Origin: Deferribacterales bacterium Deferri_01
GTDB lineage: Bacteria > Chrysiogenota > Deferribacteres > Deferribacterales > Geovibrionaceae
Reading direction: 5' to 3'
DNA length: 64,000 bases
Assembly: GCA_001603805.1 (NCBI GenBank)
Contig: LUZY01000013.1
Span: 536,723 to 600,722, forward strand
Below, in pieces: positions 21,461 to 30,304 of this stretch (position 1 is the first letter of the stretch; each line of letters starts with the position of its first letter). A program made the translations under genes and the position numbers. The notes beneath the pieces were generated by a model. It saw nothing but the letters and a program-made list of their open reading frames with translations. It was not told the DNA's origin and did no database searches.

Positions 21461-22813
21461 ATGTTCAGAAAATTATCAGCAGTCATAATTCTTTTTATAA
21501 TGTGCGTAAGCTGCGGAGCTGTTAAGCAGGATAAAACCGCAGAAAACAACGATCAGCAGAAGCCGGAGGCTGTGGCTCCTGTTCATCCGGAAAGCCAGCC
21601 TGATGCATCGGATTCCAGCAGGGTTACACCCACAGTTCTCGCTATACGCAAAATTGAAGACAGCGTGGTAAATATCCGCACCGAAAAAACTGTTGAAACA
21701 AATGTCAGCCCTTTTTTCAATGACCCTTTCTTTGATGATTTCTTTGGAATGCGCAAACGCAGCTACAAGACTCAAAGCTTGGGTTCAGGGGTTTTTGTCC
21801 ATGAGGACGGAACAGTTGTCACCAATTACCACGTAGTTAAGGACGCAACAACAATATTTGTAATTACCCGTGATAACGCAAATTATGAAGCGGAATTTAT
21901 CGGCGGTGACGAGGCTATTGACCTTGCTGTTCTCAAAATAAAAGATGATAACAAAAAATTTCCCGCAGCAACTCTCGGCACCAGCTCTGACATTATGCTC
22001 GGAGAACCTATAATAGCCATAGGCAATCCATACGGACTAAGCAGTTCAGTAACCACAGGGGTAATCAGCGCCACAGCCAGAATGATGAACATCGGCAATA
22101 ACTACAGTGTATTTATTCAAACTGATGCCCTTATAAACCCGGGGAATTCGGGCGGTCCGCTTATTAATATAAACGGTGAAGTTATAGGAATAAACACAGC
22201 CATCCACCGTCAGGCTCAGGGCATAGGCTTTTCAATCCCTGCCGACACCATAAAAAGAGTTCTCCCGGAAATTGCCAAAAACGGCAAACTCCGCAGGGGG
22301 CATGTGGGCTTCACTGTCAAAGACACTGCCAAAGGGGATGATGTTGTCCCCGTAATCGAATCAGTAGAGAAAAACTCCAATGCTGCAGAAATAGGGCTCA
22401 AAACCGGTGATGAGGTAATCGAACTCGGCGGTGTACCCATAAACAGTGAGGAGGTAATGTATCACATCCTCCGCAGCTATCCTCCCGGCTCCGCTGTTGA
22501 AATAGGCATCAGAAGACCGGACGGCACATTTAAAGGACGGCTCGTACTCACTGAAAGACCATCAGATTTCGGATTAAAATATCTGGATACTAAATACGGT
22601 ATTGCGGTGATCGAGAAAGACGGCTATCTTACCGTGGCAAAAAGCGGAAATGCTAAGTATATTCGTGAAGGAGATATAGTTATCGCCTTCAACAACACGG
22701 AGATGGACAGCCTCGACCAGTTAAGTCAGATGATCGAGGATAATCAGGATAAAGCGTTTCTCCTCACCGTGTACAGGGACGGCAGACTGCTTCAGGTAAA
22801 GCTGAATCCCTAA
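21461..22813 (+). CDS. DegP/HtrA-family serine protease, predicted lipoprotein
   Basis: Envelope quality-control protease and chaperone. The 450-residue protein has a signal peptide ending in a lipobox (FIMCVSC), which predicts lipid anchoring, unusual for classical soluble DegP. The trypsin-like catalytic triad is complete: His124 in TNYHVV, Asp154 in AIDLAVL and Ser230 in NPGNSGGPL. Two PDZ domains follow at about 280-370 and 375-450. A GGAGAG Shine-Dalgarno sits 6 bp before the ATG. It is monocistronic: upstream is divergent, downstream is the tandem repeat. Which of DegP, DegQ or DegS it matches best cannot be settled here. Confidence 0.94.
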   Translation: MFRKLSAVIILFIMCVSCGAVKQDKTAENNDQQKPEAVAPVHPESQPDASDSSRVTPTVLAIRKIEDSVVNIRTEKTVETNVSPFFNDPFFDDFFGMRKRSYKTQSLGSGVFVHEDGTVVTNYHVVKDATTIFVITRDNANYEAEFIGGDEAIDLAVLKIKDDNKKFPAATLGTSSDIMLGEPIIAIGNPYGLSSSVTTGVISATARMMNIGNNYSVFIQTDALINPGNSGGPLININGEVIGINTAIHRQAQGIGFSIPADTIKRVLPEIAKNGKLRRGHVGFTVKDTAKGDDVVPVIESVEKNSNAAEIGLKTGDEVIELGGVPINSEEVMYHILRSYPPGSAVEIGIRRPDGTFKGRLVLTERPSDFGLKYLDTKYGIAVIEKDGYLTVAKSGNAKYIREGDIVIAFNNTEMDSLDQLSQMIEDNQDKAFLLTVYRDGRLLQVKLNP

Positions 22814-22819
22814 TTAATA

Positions 22820-22851
22820 GTGATAAAAACTACATCCTGTGTTTTTATCAC
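22820..22851 (+). terminator. Perfect inverted repeat after the protease gene, possible terminator
   Basis: The arms GTGATAAAAAC (22820-22830) and GTTTTTATCAC (22841-22851) pair perfectly over 11 bp with a 10 nt loop, starting 7 bp after the stop codon. The T run is within the 3' arm rather than after it, so this is not a standard intrinsic terminator. The right arm is also the first part of the repeat unit that follows, so the hairpin may belong to the repeat element. Confidence 0.4.
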
Positions 22852-23109
22852 ACACGCTCGCGCCTCGGTAAACGAGGCTTCGCTTCGCACGGCGGGCAGC
22901 ACATCCATGTGCTGCTAAAAGGAGCGAAGACAAAACTACGAGCACTGTGTTTTTATCACACACGCTCGCGCCTCGATAAACGAGGCTTCGCTTGCGGGCA
23001 GCACATCCATGTGCTGCTAAAAGGAGCGAAGACAAAACTACGGGCACTGTGTTTTTATCACACACGCTCGCGCCTTACGTGAACGGCACATCAACGTGCC
23101 TTAAAAGTT
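22822..23109. repeat. Tandem palindromic intergenic repeat (2 full copies plus 1 divergent copy)
   Basis: Three tandem copies fill most of the 330 bp between the protease gene and carA, which otherwise holds no gene. Copies begin CTGTGTTTTTATCACACACG at 22837, 22945 and 23047, so the periods are 108 and 102 bp; the 6 bp difference is a deletion near the middle of copy 2. Each full copy contains three inverted repeats: TGTGT/ACACA, GCCTCG-GTAAA-CGAGGC (22862-22878 in copy 1) and GCAGCACAT-CC-ATGTGCTGC (22896-22915). A 7 bp outer pair CTTCGCT/AGCGAAG encloses the last. Copy 3 keeps only the first 30 bp, then has a different hairpin (GGCAC/GTGCC) at the matching place, again followed by a TTAAAAG-like sequence. 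I do not recognise a named family. Confidence 0.85.
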
Positions 23110-23143
23110 GAATAATAAAACACTAAATATACTGGGAGTATTA

Positions 23144-24265
23144 ATGAGCAAGGCTTTTCTTGTGCTGGAAGACGGCACTGTTTTTGAAGGAAAAAGTTTC
23201 GGGGCGGAAGGAACGTCCGAAGGTGAAGTAGTTTTTAATACCTCTATTACAGGCTATCAGGAAATACTCACCGACCCCTCATACTACGGGCAGATGGTGG
23301 CGATGACCTACCCCCTCATAGGCAACTACGGTGTAAATGAGGAAGACTTTGAGGCCGACCGCCCTTACCTCTCCGCATTCATAGTTAAAGAACACAGCAG
23401 GGTTCACTCCAACTACAGATCAAACGGAAGCCTTGGCGATTTCCTGAAAAAATACGGAGTAATCGGCATTGAAGGCATAGATACCAGAAAGCTTGTACGC
23501 CATATCAGAGAAAGAGGCTCAATGAACGCCGTTATCACCACCCAGACGGAAGACCTTGAAGCCCTTAAAAAGCAGGCGGCAGCCATTCAGACCATTATAG
23601 GCAAGGACCTTGTAAAAGAAGTGACCTGCAAGAAGCCATACGAATGGACACAGACAAGCTGGCAACTTGGCGAGGGATACAGCAACCTTGAAAAACCCAA
23701 ATATCACATAGTTGCAGTAGACTTCGGTATAAAAAGAAACATTCTCCGTAATATGGCTGACCTCGGCTGTAAAGTTACCGTGGTTCCCGCTGATTCAAAG
23801 ATTGAAGAAATTGATGCTTTCAAACCGGACGGTGTATTCCTCTCAAACGGACCGGGAGACCCCGAAGCTGTTACATACGGCATAGAGCTTACAAAGCAGC
23901 TTGTGGGCAAATACCCGATGTTCGGGATATGCCTTGGCAACCAGATACTTGGTCTCGCCCTCGGAGGAAAAACATACAAGCTCAAATTCGGTCATCACGG
24001 CGGCAATCAGCCAGTGATGGACAGCGAGACGGGCAAGGTTGAGATAACAGCACAGAACCACTGCTTTGCTGTGGATGTTGACAGCCTCGGAGATCAGGTG
24101 GAAGTAACTCACATGAACCTCAACGATAAAACAGTCGAGGGTCTTAAACATAAAAAATACCCTATATTCTCCGTTCAGTACCACCCTGAAAACGGACCCG
24201 GACCCCACGACGCCACTTATCTTTTCAAAAGATTTGTGGACATGATCGAGGAGTGCAAGGCGTAA
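23144..24265 (+). CDS. carA: Carbamoyl-phosphate synthase small subunit
   Basis: Glutaminase subunit that supplies ammonia to CarB for carbamoyl phosphate (arginine and pyrimidine synthesis). I use the ATG at 23144, which has a GGGAG Shine-Dalgarno at 23134-23138 and begins MSKAFLVLEDGTVFEG; an ATG 36 bp upstream lacks one. The 373-residue protein has the N-terminal CPSase_sm domain and a class I amidotransferase domain with nucleophile Cys263 (MFGICLGNQ) and the His-Glu pair in QYHPENGPGP. carB does not follow; mltG does, 3 bp later. The leader contains or directly follows the palindromic repeat. Confidence 0.96.
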   Translation: MSKAFLVLEDGTVFEGKSFGAEGTSEGEVVFNTSITGYQEILTDPSYYGQMVAMTYPLIGNYGVNEEDFEADRPYLSAFIVKEHSRVHSNYRSNGSLGDFLKKYGVIGIEGIDTRKLVRHIRERGSMNAVITTQTEDLEALKKQAAAIQTIIGKDLVKEVTCKKPYEWTQTSWQLGEGYSNLEKPKYHIVAVDFGIKRNILRNMADLGCKVTVVPADSKIEEIDAFKPDGVFLSNGPGDPEAVTYGIELTKQLVGKYPMFGICLGNQILGLALGGKTYKLKFGHHGGNQPVMDSETGKVEITAQNHCFAVDVDSLGDQVEVTHMNLNDKTVEGLKHKKYPIFSVQYHPENGPGPHDATYLFKRFVDMIEECKA

Positions 24266-24268
24266 GGG

Positions 24269-25282
24269 ATGGTTAAAAAAATCATCGCAGCCGTTGTTGT
24301 TACAGCGGCTTTAGCCTTTGCTGCAACTGCTGTTCTGGGCATCTGGATAGTCAAGTGCGAAAAGTTCCTTGAAACAACGGAAATCACCCTTGAACTGGAT
24401 CTGCCTAAAAACAGTAATTTCAATGAATTTTACGAAAGGGTGTTTGCCCATCTGAACACCCCTCCTTATTTCAGGGAATATCTTATCCGTGTAAAAAAAG
24501 CCGACCGCAGGATAAAATATGGATACTACCGTGCAGAAAATACACTGCTGAAGGATTATCTTGAAAATATTCTCAGAGGCACACAGTCCACACTGAAAGT
24601 TACAATCCCTGAAGGCTATAATATACATGATATAGCGGCGGTTCTGGAAAATACTAAAATCATCAGTGCCGAAGAGTTTCTCAAAACAGCGCTGGATGAT
24701 ACATTCATATTCAGCCTGACAGGTGTTCAGGCACCGACAATTGAAGGATTTCTTTATCCTGACACCTACTTTTTTCCTCCATATACCAAAGCTGACTACA
24801 TAATCCGCACAATGTACATGAACTTTCAGCGCAACCTGCCGGAAGATTTTGACGCACGGGCAGAAGAAAAAGGTTTAAGCTTTTATGATGCGCTTATCCT
24901 CGCTTCCATTGTCCAGAAAGAAACATACATAGATGAAGAGGCAAAAACAGTTGCATCAGTCTTCTATAACAGGCTGAAAAAACGAATGCGGCTTCAGGCT
25001 GATCCCACTATTATATACGGCAAATACGCCGAATTTGACGGCAATATCCGCAAAGAAGACATCAAAGACGGTGAAAACCCTTACAACACATATGTAATCA
25101 GAGGTCTCCCCCCTACCCCTATCTCAAATCCGGACAGACAGTCCCTTGAAGCTGCTGCCTACCCGGCGGACACGCCCTTCCTCTACTTTGTGGCAAGGCA
25201 GGACGGAACTCACGTTTTTTCAAAGACATATGACGAACACCGCAGACAGGTTTATCTGCATCAGATAAGAAGAGGCAAATAA
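24269..25282 (+). CDS. mltG: Endolytic murein transglycosylase MltG
   Basis: Cuts nascent peptidoglycan strands and releases their ends. The 337-residue protein has one N-terminal membrane helix (about 4-26) and a periplasmic YceG domain containing TIPEGYNIHDIA, the YPDTYFFPP motif and LASIVQKET with the catalytic Glu, then LQADPTIIYG and the GLPPTPISNP motif. It lies 3 bp after carA and overlaps ppx by 1 bp (TAATG), so it is in an operon with both. Confidence 0.95.
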   Translation: MVKKIIAAVVVTAALAFAATAVLGIWIVKCEKFLETTEITLELDLPKNSNFNEFYERVFAHLNTPPYFREYLIRVKKADRRIKYGYYRAENTLLKDYLENILRGTQSTLKVTIPEGYNIHDIAAVLENTKIISAEEFLKTALDDTFIFSLTGVQAPTIEGFLYPDTYFFPPYTKADYIIRTMYMNFQRNLPEDFDARAEEKGLSFYDALILASIVQKETYIDEEAKTVASVFYNRLKKRMRLQADPTIIYGKYAEFDGNIRKEDIKDGENPYNTYVIRGLPPTPISNPDRQSLEAAAYPADTPFLYFVARQDGTHVFSKTYDEHRRQVYLHQIRRGK

Positions 25283-26196
25283 TGAGAGTAGCCGCCATAG
25301 ACATAGGCTCAAACGCAGTAAGGCTCATAATAGCTGATATAGAACACGGAGTGCTTACTGAAATTGTTCACTCCGACAGAATAATAACCAGACTCGGCAG
25401 CGGGCTGAAGAATACCGGCAGAATATCTGAGGAATCTGTATTAAAAACACTGATAGCTCTACAAAAATTTATTACAGCAGCATCTGAGCATAAGTCGGAA
25501 AAAATAACCGCAGTGGCAACAAGTGCTGTGCGTGAATGTACTAATAAAGACGATTTGCTGACACCTGCAAAGGAAATAGGCATAGATATAAGTGTTATAA
25601 ACGGTGAAACCGAAGCAGCTCTGGAGCTTGCGGGAGTTCAGTCGGGTATTGAAACAGGCGGGCAGAGAACTCTTATTTTTGATATAGGCGGAGGCTCCAC
25701 CGAATTTATTTACACAGAGCCGAATGTACCTGTAAAGGTTATGAGCATACCCCTCGGAGTTGTGAAAATGGCAGACTCCTATAATTTCCGTGAACCTTGC
25801 ATTGAAGAACATATGGACAGAATACGCATCCCCCTTTTCACCATCCTGAATGATGTGAAAAATGAGATGGATTTTCAGCCGGAGTTACTAATCGGCAGTG
25901 CAGGCACACCCACAACCCTCGCAGCCATTGATCTTGGGATGACAGTATACGACTGGAAAAAAATAAACGGATACCCCTTGAAAAAATCGAGGATAGAACA
26001 AATATTCTCAAGGTTATGCTCACTCTCGTCAGAGGAAAGACTTTCTATTCCCGGTATGGAAAAAGGGAGAGAGGATCTGCTCATCCCAGGAACTCTGATA
26101 ACTCTGGAGCTTATGAGTATGACAGGTATGGACACTCTTACAGTGTCCGATTTTGGTTTGAGGGAGGGTCTTGCTGTTGCAGCCGCTGTCAGTTAG
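25282..26196 (+). CDS. Ppx/GppA-family phosphatase
   Basis: ASKHA-fold exopolyphosphatase or guanosine pentaphosphate phosphohydrolase. The 304-residue protein holds the two-domain Ppx/GppA core only, without the C-terminal HD-type region of the ~500-residue enzymes. Visible motifs are the phosphate-1 loop AAIDIGSNAVRLII, VATSAVRE, the INGETEA motif and the phosphate-2 loop FDIGGGSTEF. Its start overlaps the mltG stop and its end overlaps the DUF445 gene by 26 bp. Sequence alone does not separate polyphosphate from pppGpp hydrolysis. Confidence 0.92.
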   Translation: MRVAAIDIGSNAVRLIIADIEHGVLTEIVHSDRIITRLGSGLKNTGRISEESVLKTLIALQKFITAASEHKSEKITAVATSAVRECTNKDDLLTPAKEIGIDISVINGETEAALELAGVQSGIETGGQRTLIFDIGGGSTEFIYTEPNVPVKVMSIPLGVVKMADSYNFREPCIEEHMDRIRIPLFTILNDVKNEMDFQPELLIGSAGTPTTLAAIDLGMTVYDWKKINGYPLKKSRIEQIFSRLCSLSSEERLSIPGMEKGREDLLIPGTLITLELMSMTGMDTLTVSDFGLREGLAVAAAVS

Positions 26197-27703
26197 TTTT
26201 ATCGTAACACCTTTTGTAACGGGCTTTGTTGGTTATGTAACCAACTGGCTTGCCATCAAAATGCTTTTCCGCCCCCACAAGCGCAGGTGGTACTCCTTCG
26301 GCTGGATAGGTGTGATCCCACGCAACCGTTCAAAGCTTGCCTCCAAAGTCGGTATTATGGTGGGTGAAAAACTCATCGGAGAAGAGGAAATAGCAAAGGC
26401 TGTCAAATCAGACAACGTGCAGAGTGCTATATCCGATACAATTGAAAAAGAACTTGAAAATTTTCTAAAGACCGACCATGGAAGCATAAGCGATATCTTA
26501 GAGAAAATCGGTCTCCATGAAGAGACAGTGATAAAGAAACTCTCCGATATTCTTGCAGATGAAACAACCCTAAACAGCATAAGCGAGGCTCTTTCATCCA
26601 TAACAGCTCCTATGCTTGAGCGATTAGCAGATACGGAGCTGAACACTCTTGCTCCCGAAGGCGGTCTCGAACCTGTTATAAGGAAAGTTTTTACCGAAGG
26701 TAAATGGCAGCCCGCCGTTATAAACGAAATATCAAACAGGCTTAACAACCTTGTTCTTTCCGGCAAATCCTTTTCCGACCTGTTGCCTGATAAGCTCAAT
26801 CAATCCACAGGAAAAGTGGCGGACTTTCTCACTGACAAGGCTCTGGATATTCTGGATAAACTTTTTGAGGATGAAAATTCAAGAAAAAAGGTTGCGGAAA
26901 GACTCATAAGCCTCAAAGACGGTATGTTCGGCGGCAGCGGGTTCGATCAGCTAAAGCTAGGCTTTCTCAATATGTTTCTCAATGAGGACAGTATAAACGA
27001 CCTTGTTCAGGAGCATCTGCCTAAACTGATTAATGGAATCAAAACAGATCCGGCGCTCAAACAGCGCATCTCAAAAGGGATCAAAGGTAAAATTGACGAA
27101 TTTCTCAAGAAACCTCTTTACGCCCATGCGGGCAAAATAGGCTTTGAAACAATATACGAAGTCAGAAGTGACTACATCACCCGCATTCAGAAATACCTTT
27201 CTTCAGAAAGCTTTGCCGAAAGCATATCAAAAGCCGCCTGCATGATGCTCGAAGAGAGGGGAGCCACAATAGGCTCGGCGGCGAAAATGATAGGAATAGA
27301 TCTCAAAAACGAAGGTACTGCGTCTGCGCTCATCACAAGACTTGCCGGCTCAGGTGTACTAAAAAACACCCTGCCCCATGCAATATACAAAATACTAAAA
27401 AGCATAAGAGCTGCAAACCTCTATGACGGCATGCCTAAAAAATCATTTTTTGCCGTTAAGGCAAAGCTTACAGATGAGATAAATATTCTTCTGGAAAAAA
27501 ATGTGCCGGGCATGGTGCGTGCGGTTGATCTGCCGGGAATCGTTGAGAAAAAAATAAATACACTAAATCTTTATGAGGTTGAGGATATTCTCTTTGACTT
27601 CATGAAGGATCAGTTCAAATGGATCAACAGACTTGGTTTTGTTCTGGGTTTTATTTTCGGGCTTGTTCAGGTTGCTGTGCTTATTTTTATGCAGACCCAA
27701 TAA
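26171..27703 (+). CDS. DUF445 family membrane protein
   Basis: Member of the DUF445 (YheB/YjiN-like) family of unknown function. The 510-residue protein has a hydrophobic N-terminus with the family signature FVGYVTNWLAIKMLFRPH, followed by IPRNRSKLASKVG, a long helical middle part, and a C-terminal membrane segment (LGFVLGFIFGLVQVAVLIFM). The start is probably TTG at 26171 or 26177, just after the strong purine run AGGGAGGG that lies inside the ppx gene; the 26 bp overlap suggests coupling. Function is not inferred beyond an envelope location. Confidence 0.88.
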   Translation: MLLQPLSVSFIVTPFVTGFVGYVTNWLAIKMLFRPHKRRWYSFGWIGVIPRNRSKLASKVGIMVGEKLIGEEEIAKAVKSDNVQSAISDTIEKELENFLKTDHGSISDILEKIGLHEETVIKKLSDILADETTLNSISEALSSITAPMLERLADTELNTLAPEGGLEPVIRKVFTEGKWQPAVINEISNRLNNLVLSGKSFSDLLPDKLNQSTGKVADFLTDKALDILDKLFEDENSRKKVAERLISLKDGMFGGSGFDQLKLGFLNMFLNEDSINDLVQEHLPKLINGIKTDPALKQRISKGIKGKIDEFLKKPLYAHAGKIGFETIYEVRSDYITRIQKYLSSESFAESISKAACMMLEERGATIGSAAKMIGIDLKNEGTASALITRLAGSGVLKNTLPHAIYKILKSIRAANLYDGMPKKSFFAVKAKLTDEINILLEKNVPGMVRAVDLPGIVEKKINTLNLYEVEDILFDFMKDQFKWINRLGFVLGFIFGLVQVAVLIFMQTQ

Positions 27704-27797
27704 TATATTACGCAAGCTAACTAAAAATTACTTCTTGCAAAATGACTTACAAATACAATATTCTGGCTACTAATTTATATGTAGTATTTTACGGTGA

Positions 27798-29057
27798 TTG
27801 GTGAACGAGTTCAACATTCGGGAAATTATTGAAAAGGAAAGTGTGATAACTCACTTCCAGCCTATCATCAGCCTGAAGGAGAAACGGGTTGTGGGGATAG
27901 AGGCTCTCAGCAGAGGCATTAAGCCTGTCTGCGGTTCTGTTATTCCTCCTGCCGCAATGTTTGAGTCTGCAAAGCAAAATAACTGCCTTGTGGAGCTGGA
28001 CAGGCTATGCCGTAAGAAAGCTCTGGAAAACTTCCGTGAATTCGCTCAAAATGAAGAGCTTATTCTCTTTATAAACCTTGACGCATCCATACTTGATATG
28101 ATCGAAATAAACGGCAAGTCATGGACAAAGTCCTTTGCTGATGCTGCAGGCATCGACTGCAGCATGATCGCCATAGAAATTGTTGAATCCCGTGTGGAGA
28201 AGAATGAAAACCTCGTCCACTTCGTAAATAAGCATAAAGATTACGGTTTTTTTGTAACTCTGGATGATTTCGGCGCATATCACTCTAATCTGGATCGCAT
28301 AGTCAAATCAAAGCCGAATATCATCAAAATCGACCGTTCCCTTGTTGCCAATATGAATAATGATTACTACCAGCAGTCCATAGTTCGCTCAATAATTGAA
28401 CTCTCACGGAAAATAGGCTCCCTCACACTGGCAGAAGGGCTTGAGACAGAAGAGGATATTATAAAATGCTACGAGCTTGGAGTAGATCTTTTTCAGGGAT
28501 TTTACTTCAGCGAACCGGTAAGCGAGTTTGAAAAGATAAAAGAAAGCTGCTCTGAAGAAATTAAAAAAATATCTAAAAGCATCAAAATTCACCTTAATGG
28601 CATCATCAGCAGAAAACAACAGCAGCATAAGCATTTTGAAGCTATACTTGACAATATTGTTGACGAAATACGTTCATCAGGCGAAGCGGCCGAAATCCGT
28701 TTTCTTGAAGAAATTATTGGCAGACATCAGGAAATAGAAAAAATCTGCATCCTTGACAGTGAAGGAATTCAGACCTCTCAGGCGGTCAGCGGGACATGTG
28801 TTTCTAAGAACGGCTTCCACAGGTTATACTGGCCAAGCACCGAAAATATGGATCATTCGTTAAAAGATTATTATTATTTTTTAATGCGTCTTGATATTAA
28901 AAAGTTTTATACTGATCCTTTCATGTCCATTTTATCCGGCAGATTATGCAGAACCATGTCTTCCAGATATATACGTAACGGACATGAAGAGGTTGTCTGC
29001 ATTGACTTTGTGGAGATGGAGACAGAGTTTAACCTTAAAAAAAGCAGTTCGCTGTGA
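27798..29057 (+). CDS. EAL-domain c-di-GMP phosphodiesterase, soluble (first of tandem pair)
   Basis: Predicted cyclic di-GMP hydrolase. The 419-residue protein has an EAL domain at about 8-245 and no membrane segment or GGDEF domain. The catalytic and metal-binding set is complete: Glu35 (EALSRG), Asn93, Glu127, Asp156-Asp157 (LDDFG), Lys177, Glu213 and Gln233. A helical linker (about 250-275) leads to a C-terminal PAS/Cache-like domain with DHSLKDYYYFL and YTDPFMSILSGRLCRT motifs, like the C-terminal domain of YkuI-type proteins. The start is TTG at 27798 or GTG at 27801. It overlaps the next, paralogous gene by 4 bp. Confidence 0.93.
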   Translation: MVNEFNIREIIEKESVITHFQPIISLKEKRVVGIEALSRGIKPVCGSVIPPAAMFESAKQNNCLVELDRLCRKKALENFREFAQNEELILFINLDASILDMIEINGKSWTKSFADAAGIDCSMIAIEIVESRVEKNENLVHFVNKHKDYGFFVTLDDFGAYHSNLDRIVKSKPNIIKIDRSLVANMNNDYYQQSIVRSIIELSRKIGSLTLAEGLETEEDIIKCYELGVDLFQGFYFSEPVSEFEKIKESCSEEIKKISKSIKIHLNGIISRKQQQHKHFEAILDNIVDEIRSSGEAAEIRFLEEIIGRHQEIEKICILDSEGIQTSQAVSGTCVSKNGFHRLYWPSTENMDHSLKDYYYFLMRLDIKKFYTDPFMSILSGRLCRTMSSRYIRNGHEEVVCIDFVEMETEFNLKKSSSL

Positions 29058-30304
29058 GCATGGTGAGTCATTTGAATTTTGATATAAAAGAGATACTGGA
29101 CAAGGAATCAATCATAACCGCTTTTCAGCCCATAGTCAGTCTGAAACGCAAGAAAATAGTCGGTCTTGAAGCTCTTACCAGAGGGTGCAGCCCATCTGAT
29201 GAAAGTATCATTCCCCCTAACCTTCTGTTTGAATCAGCAGAACAAAACGGTAAATCAATAGAGCTGGACAGACTCTGCCGCAGAACCGCAATCAAAAACT
29301 TCCATAAAATCAAAAACCACAGAGATATGGTTCTGTTTGTAAACCTCAACACCTCCGTGCTTAATCAGGATGGTGAACTCCAGATGCTCACTAAATATTA
29401 TGCAGACTCAGAAGGGATTGATTACAGCAACATCGCCATAGAAATTGTGGAATCAGCGGTTGAGAATAACGACAAGCTCATAGAAGTTATAGAAAAGTAC
29501 AGGGAAATCGGCTTTTTTGTGGCGCTTGATGATTTCGGCGCTCTTCATTCAAACCTTAACAGACTTGTGATCACCAAACCTGATATTATCAAGATCGACC
29601 GCTGTCTGGTGCATAATGTCAGCAAAAGCTATTACCAGCGTTCAATAATCAAATCGATCATAGAACTTGCAAAGACAATCGGGTCACTGACACTTGCCGA
29701 AGGGCTTGAGGAAGAGGTTGATATCCTCACCTGCTATGAAATGGGTATAGATCTGTATCAGGGTTTTTACTTCGCAAGACCAAGCGCATACGATGAAATA
29801 GCCGTGGAAAGCTGCCTCAATAAAGTTCTGACCTGCGCAGATAAAATAAAGAAAAATATTGAAACCTCCATCCATGAGAACAAAGAGAAGCATAAGGAAA
29901 ACCAGAAGATAATCGAAGAGGTCGAAGGCAGGCTCAACAAGCTGGCGATAAAAGACTTTTTTCAGGAGTTTCAGGAAACGGCAAACGGAAATGATTCGGT
30001 TCAGTGCATTTACCTTCTTGATTCGAGCGGTACACAGATAGGTCCGACCATCTGCGGATGCGGCAAAAAAAACCTGAAACATAATCATTTTTTCAGACCC
30101 GCAGAAGAGCTGGATGACCACTCACTGAAAGATTATTATTACTACATAAGCCACTTAGGGCTTGAAAGATTCTACACAAACCCCTATATATCCCTCGCCT
30201 CCGGTCAACTTTGCAGAACAGCATCGTTCCGTACAAACGCAGGCGCAAAGGATTATATCGTCTGTATAGACTTCATAGAGCAGAAACTAGATATTCAGGA
30301 TTAA
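29054..30304 (+). CDS. EAL-domain c-di-GMP phosphodiesterase, soluble (second of tandem pair)
   Basis: Paralogue of the preceding gene with the same layout over 416 residues: EAL domain at about 12-250, a helical linker and a C-terminal sensor-like domain (DHSLKDYYYYISHL, FYTNPYISLASGQLCRT). Its catalytic set is also complete: Glu39, Asn97, Glu130, Asp159-Asp160, Lys180, Glu216 and Gln236. The start is GTG at 29054, overlapping the previous stop by 4 bp, with an ATG at 29060 as an alternative. The stop overlaps the convergent cardiolipin synthase gene by 4 bp. The pair clearly arose by tandem duplication and has since diverged. Confidence 0.93.
   Translation: MSMVSHLNFDIKEILDKESIITAFQPIVSLKRKKIVGLEALTRGCSPSDESIIPPNLLFESAEQNGKSIELDRLCRRTAIKNFHKIKNHRDMVLFVNLNTSVLNQDGELQMLTKYYADSEGIDYSNIAIEIVESAVENNDKLIEVIEKYREIGFFVALDDFGALHSNLNRLVITKPDIIKIDRCLVHNVSKSYYQRSIIKSIIELAKTIGSLTLAEGLEEEVDILTCYEMGIDLYQGFYFARPSAYDEIAVESCLNKVLTCADKIKKNIETSIHENKEKHKENQKIIEEVEGRLNKLAIKDFFQEFQETANGNDSVQCIYLLDSSGTQIGPTICGCGKKNLKHNHFFRPAEELDDHSLKDYYYYISHLGLERFYTNPYISLASGQLCRTASFRTNAGAKDYIVCIDFIEQKLDIQD

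Noticed and set aside
22814-23065. An 83-codon minus-strand frame in the repeat array as a protein gene
   Set aside because: The frame is a by-product of duplicated palindromic DNA with multiple-of-three periods, has a GTG start with no Shine-Dalgarno, and has no domain. I keep it as a finding only.
22837-23109. CRISPR array
   Set aside because: Units are about 105 bp, adjacent to each other with no unique spacers of 30-40 bp, and no cas gene is near.
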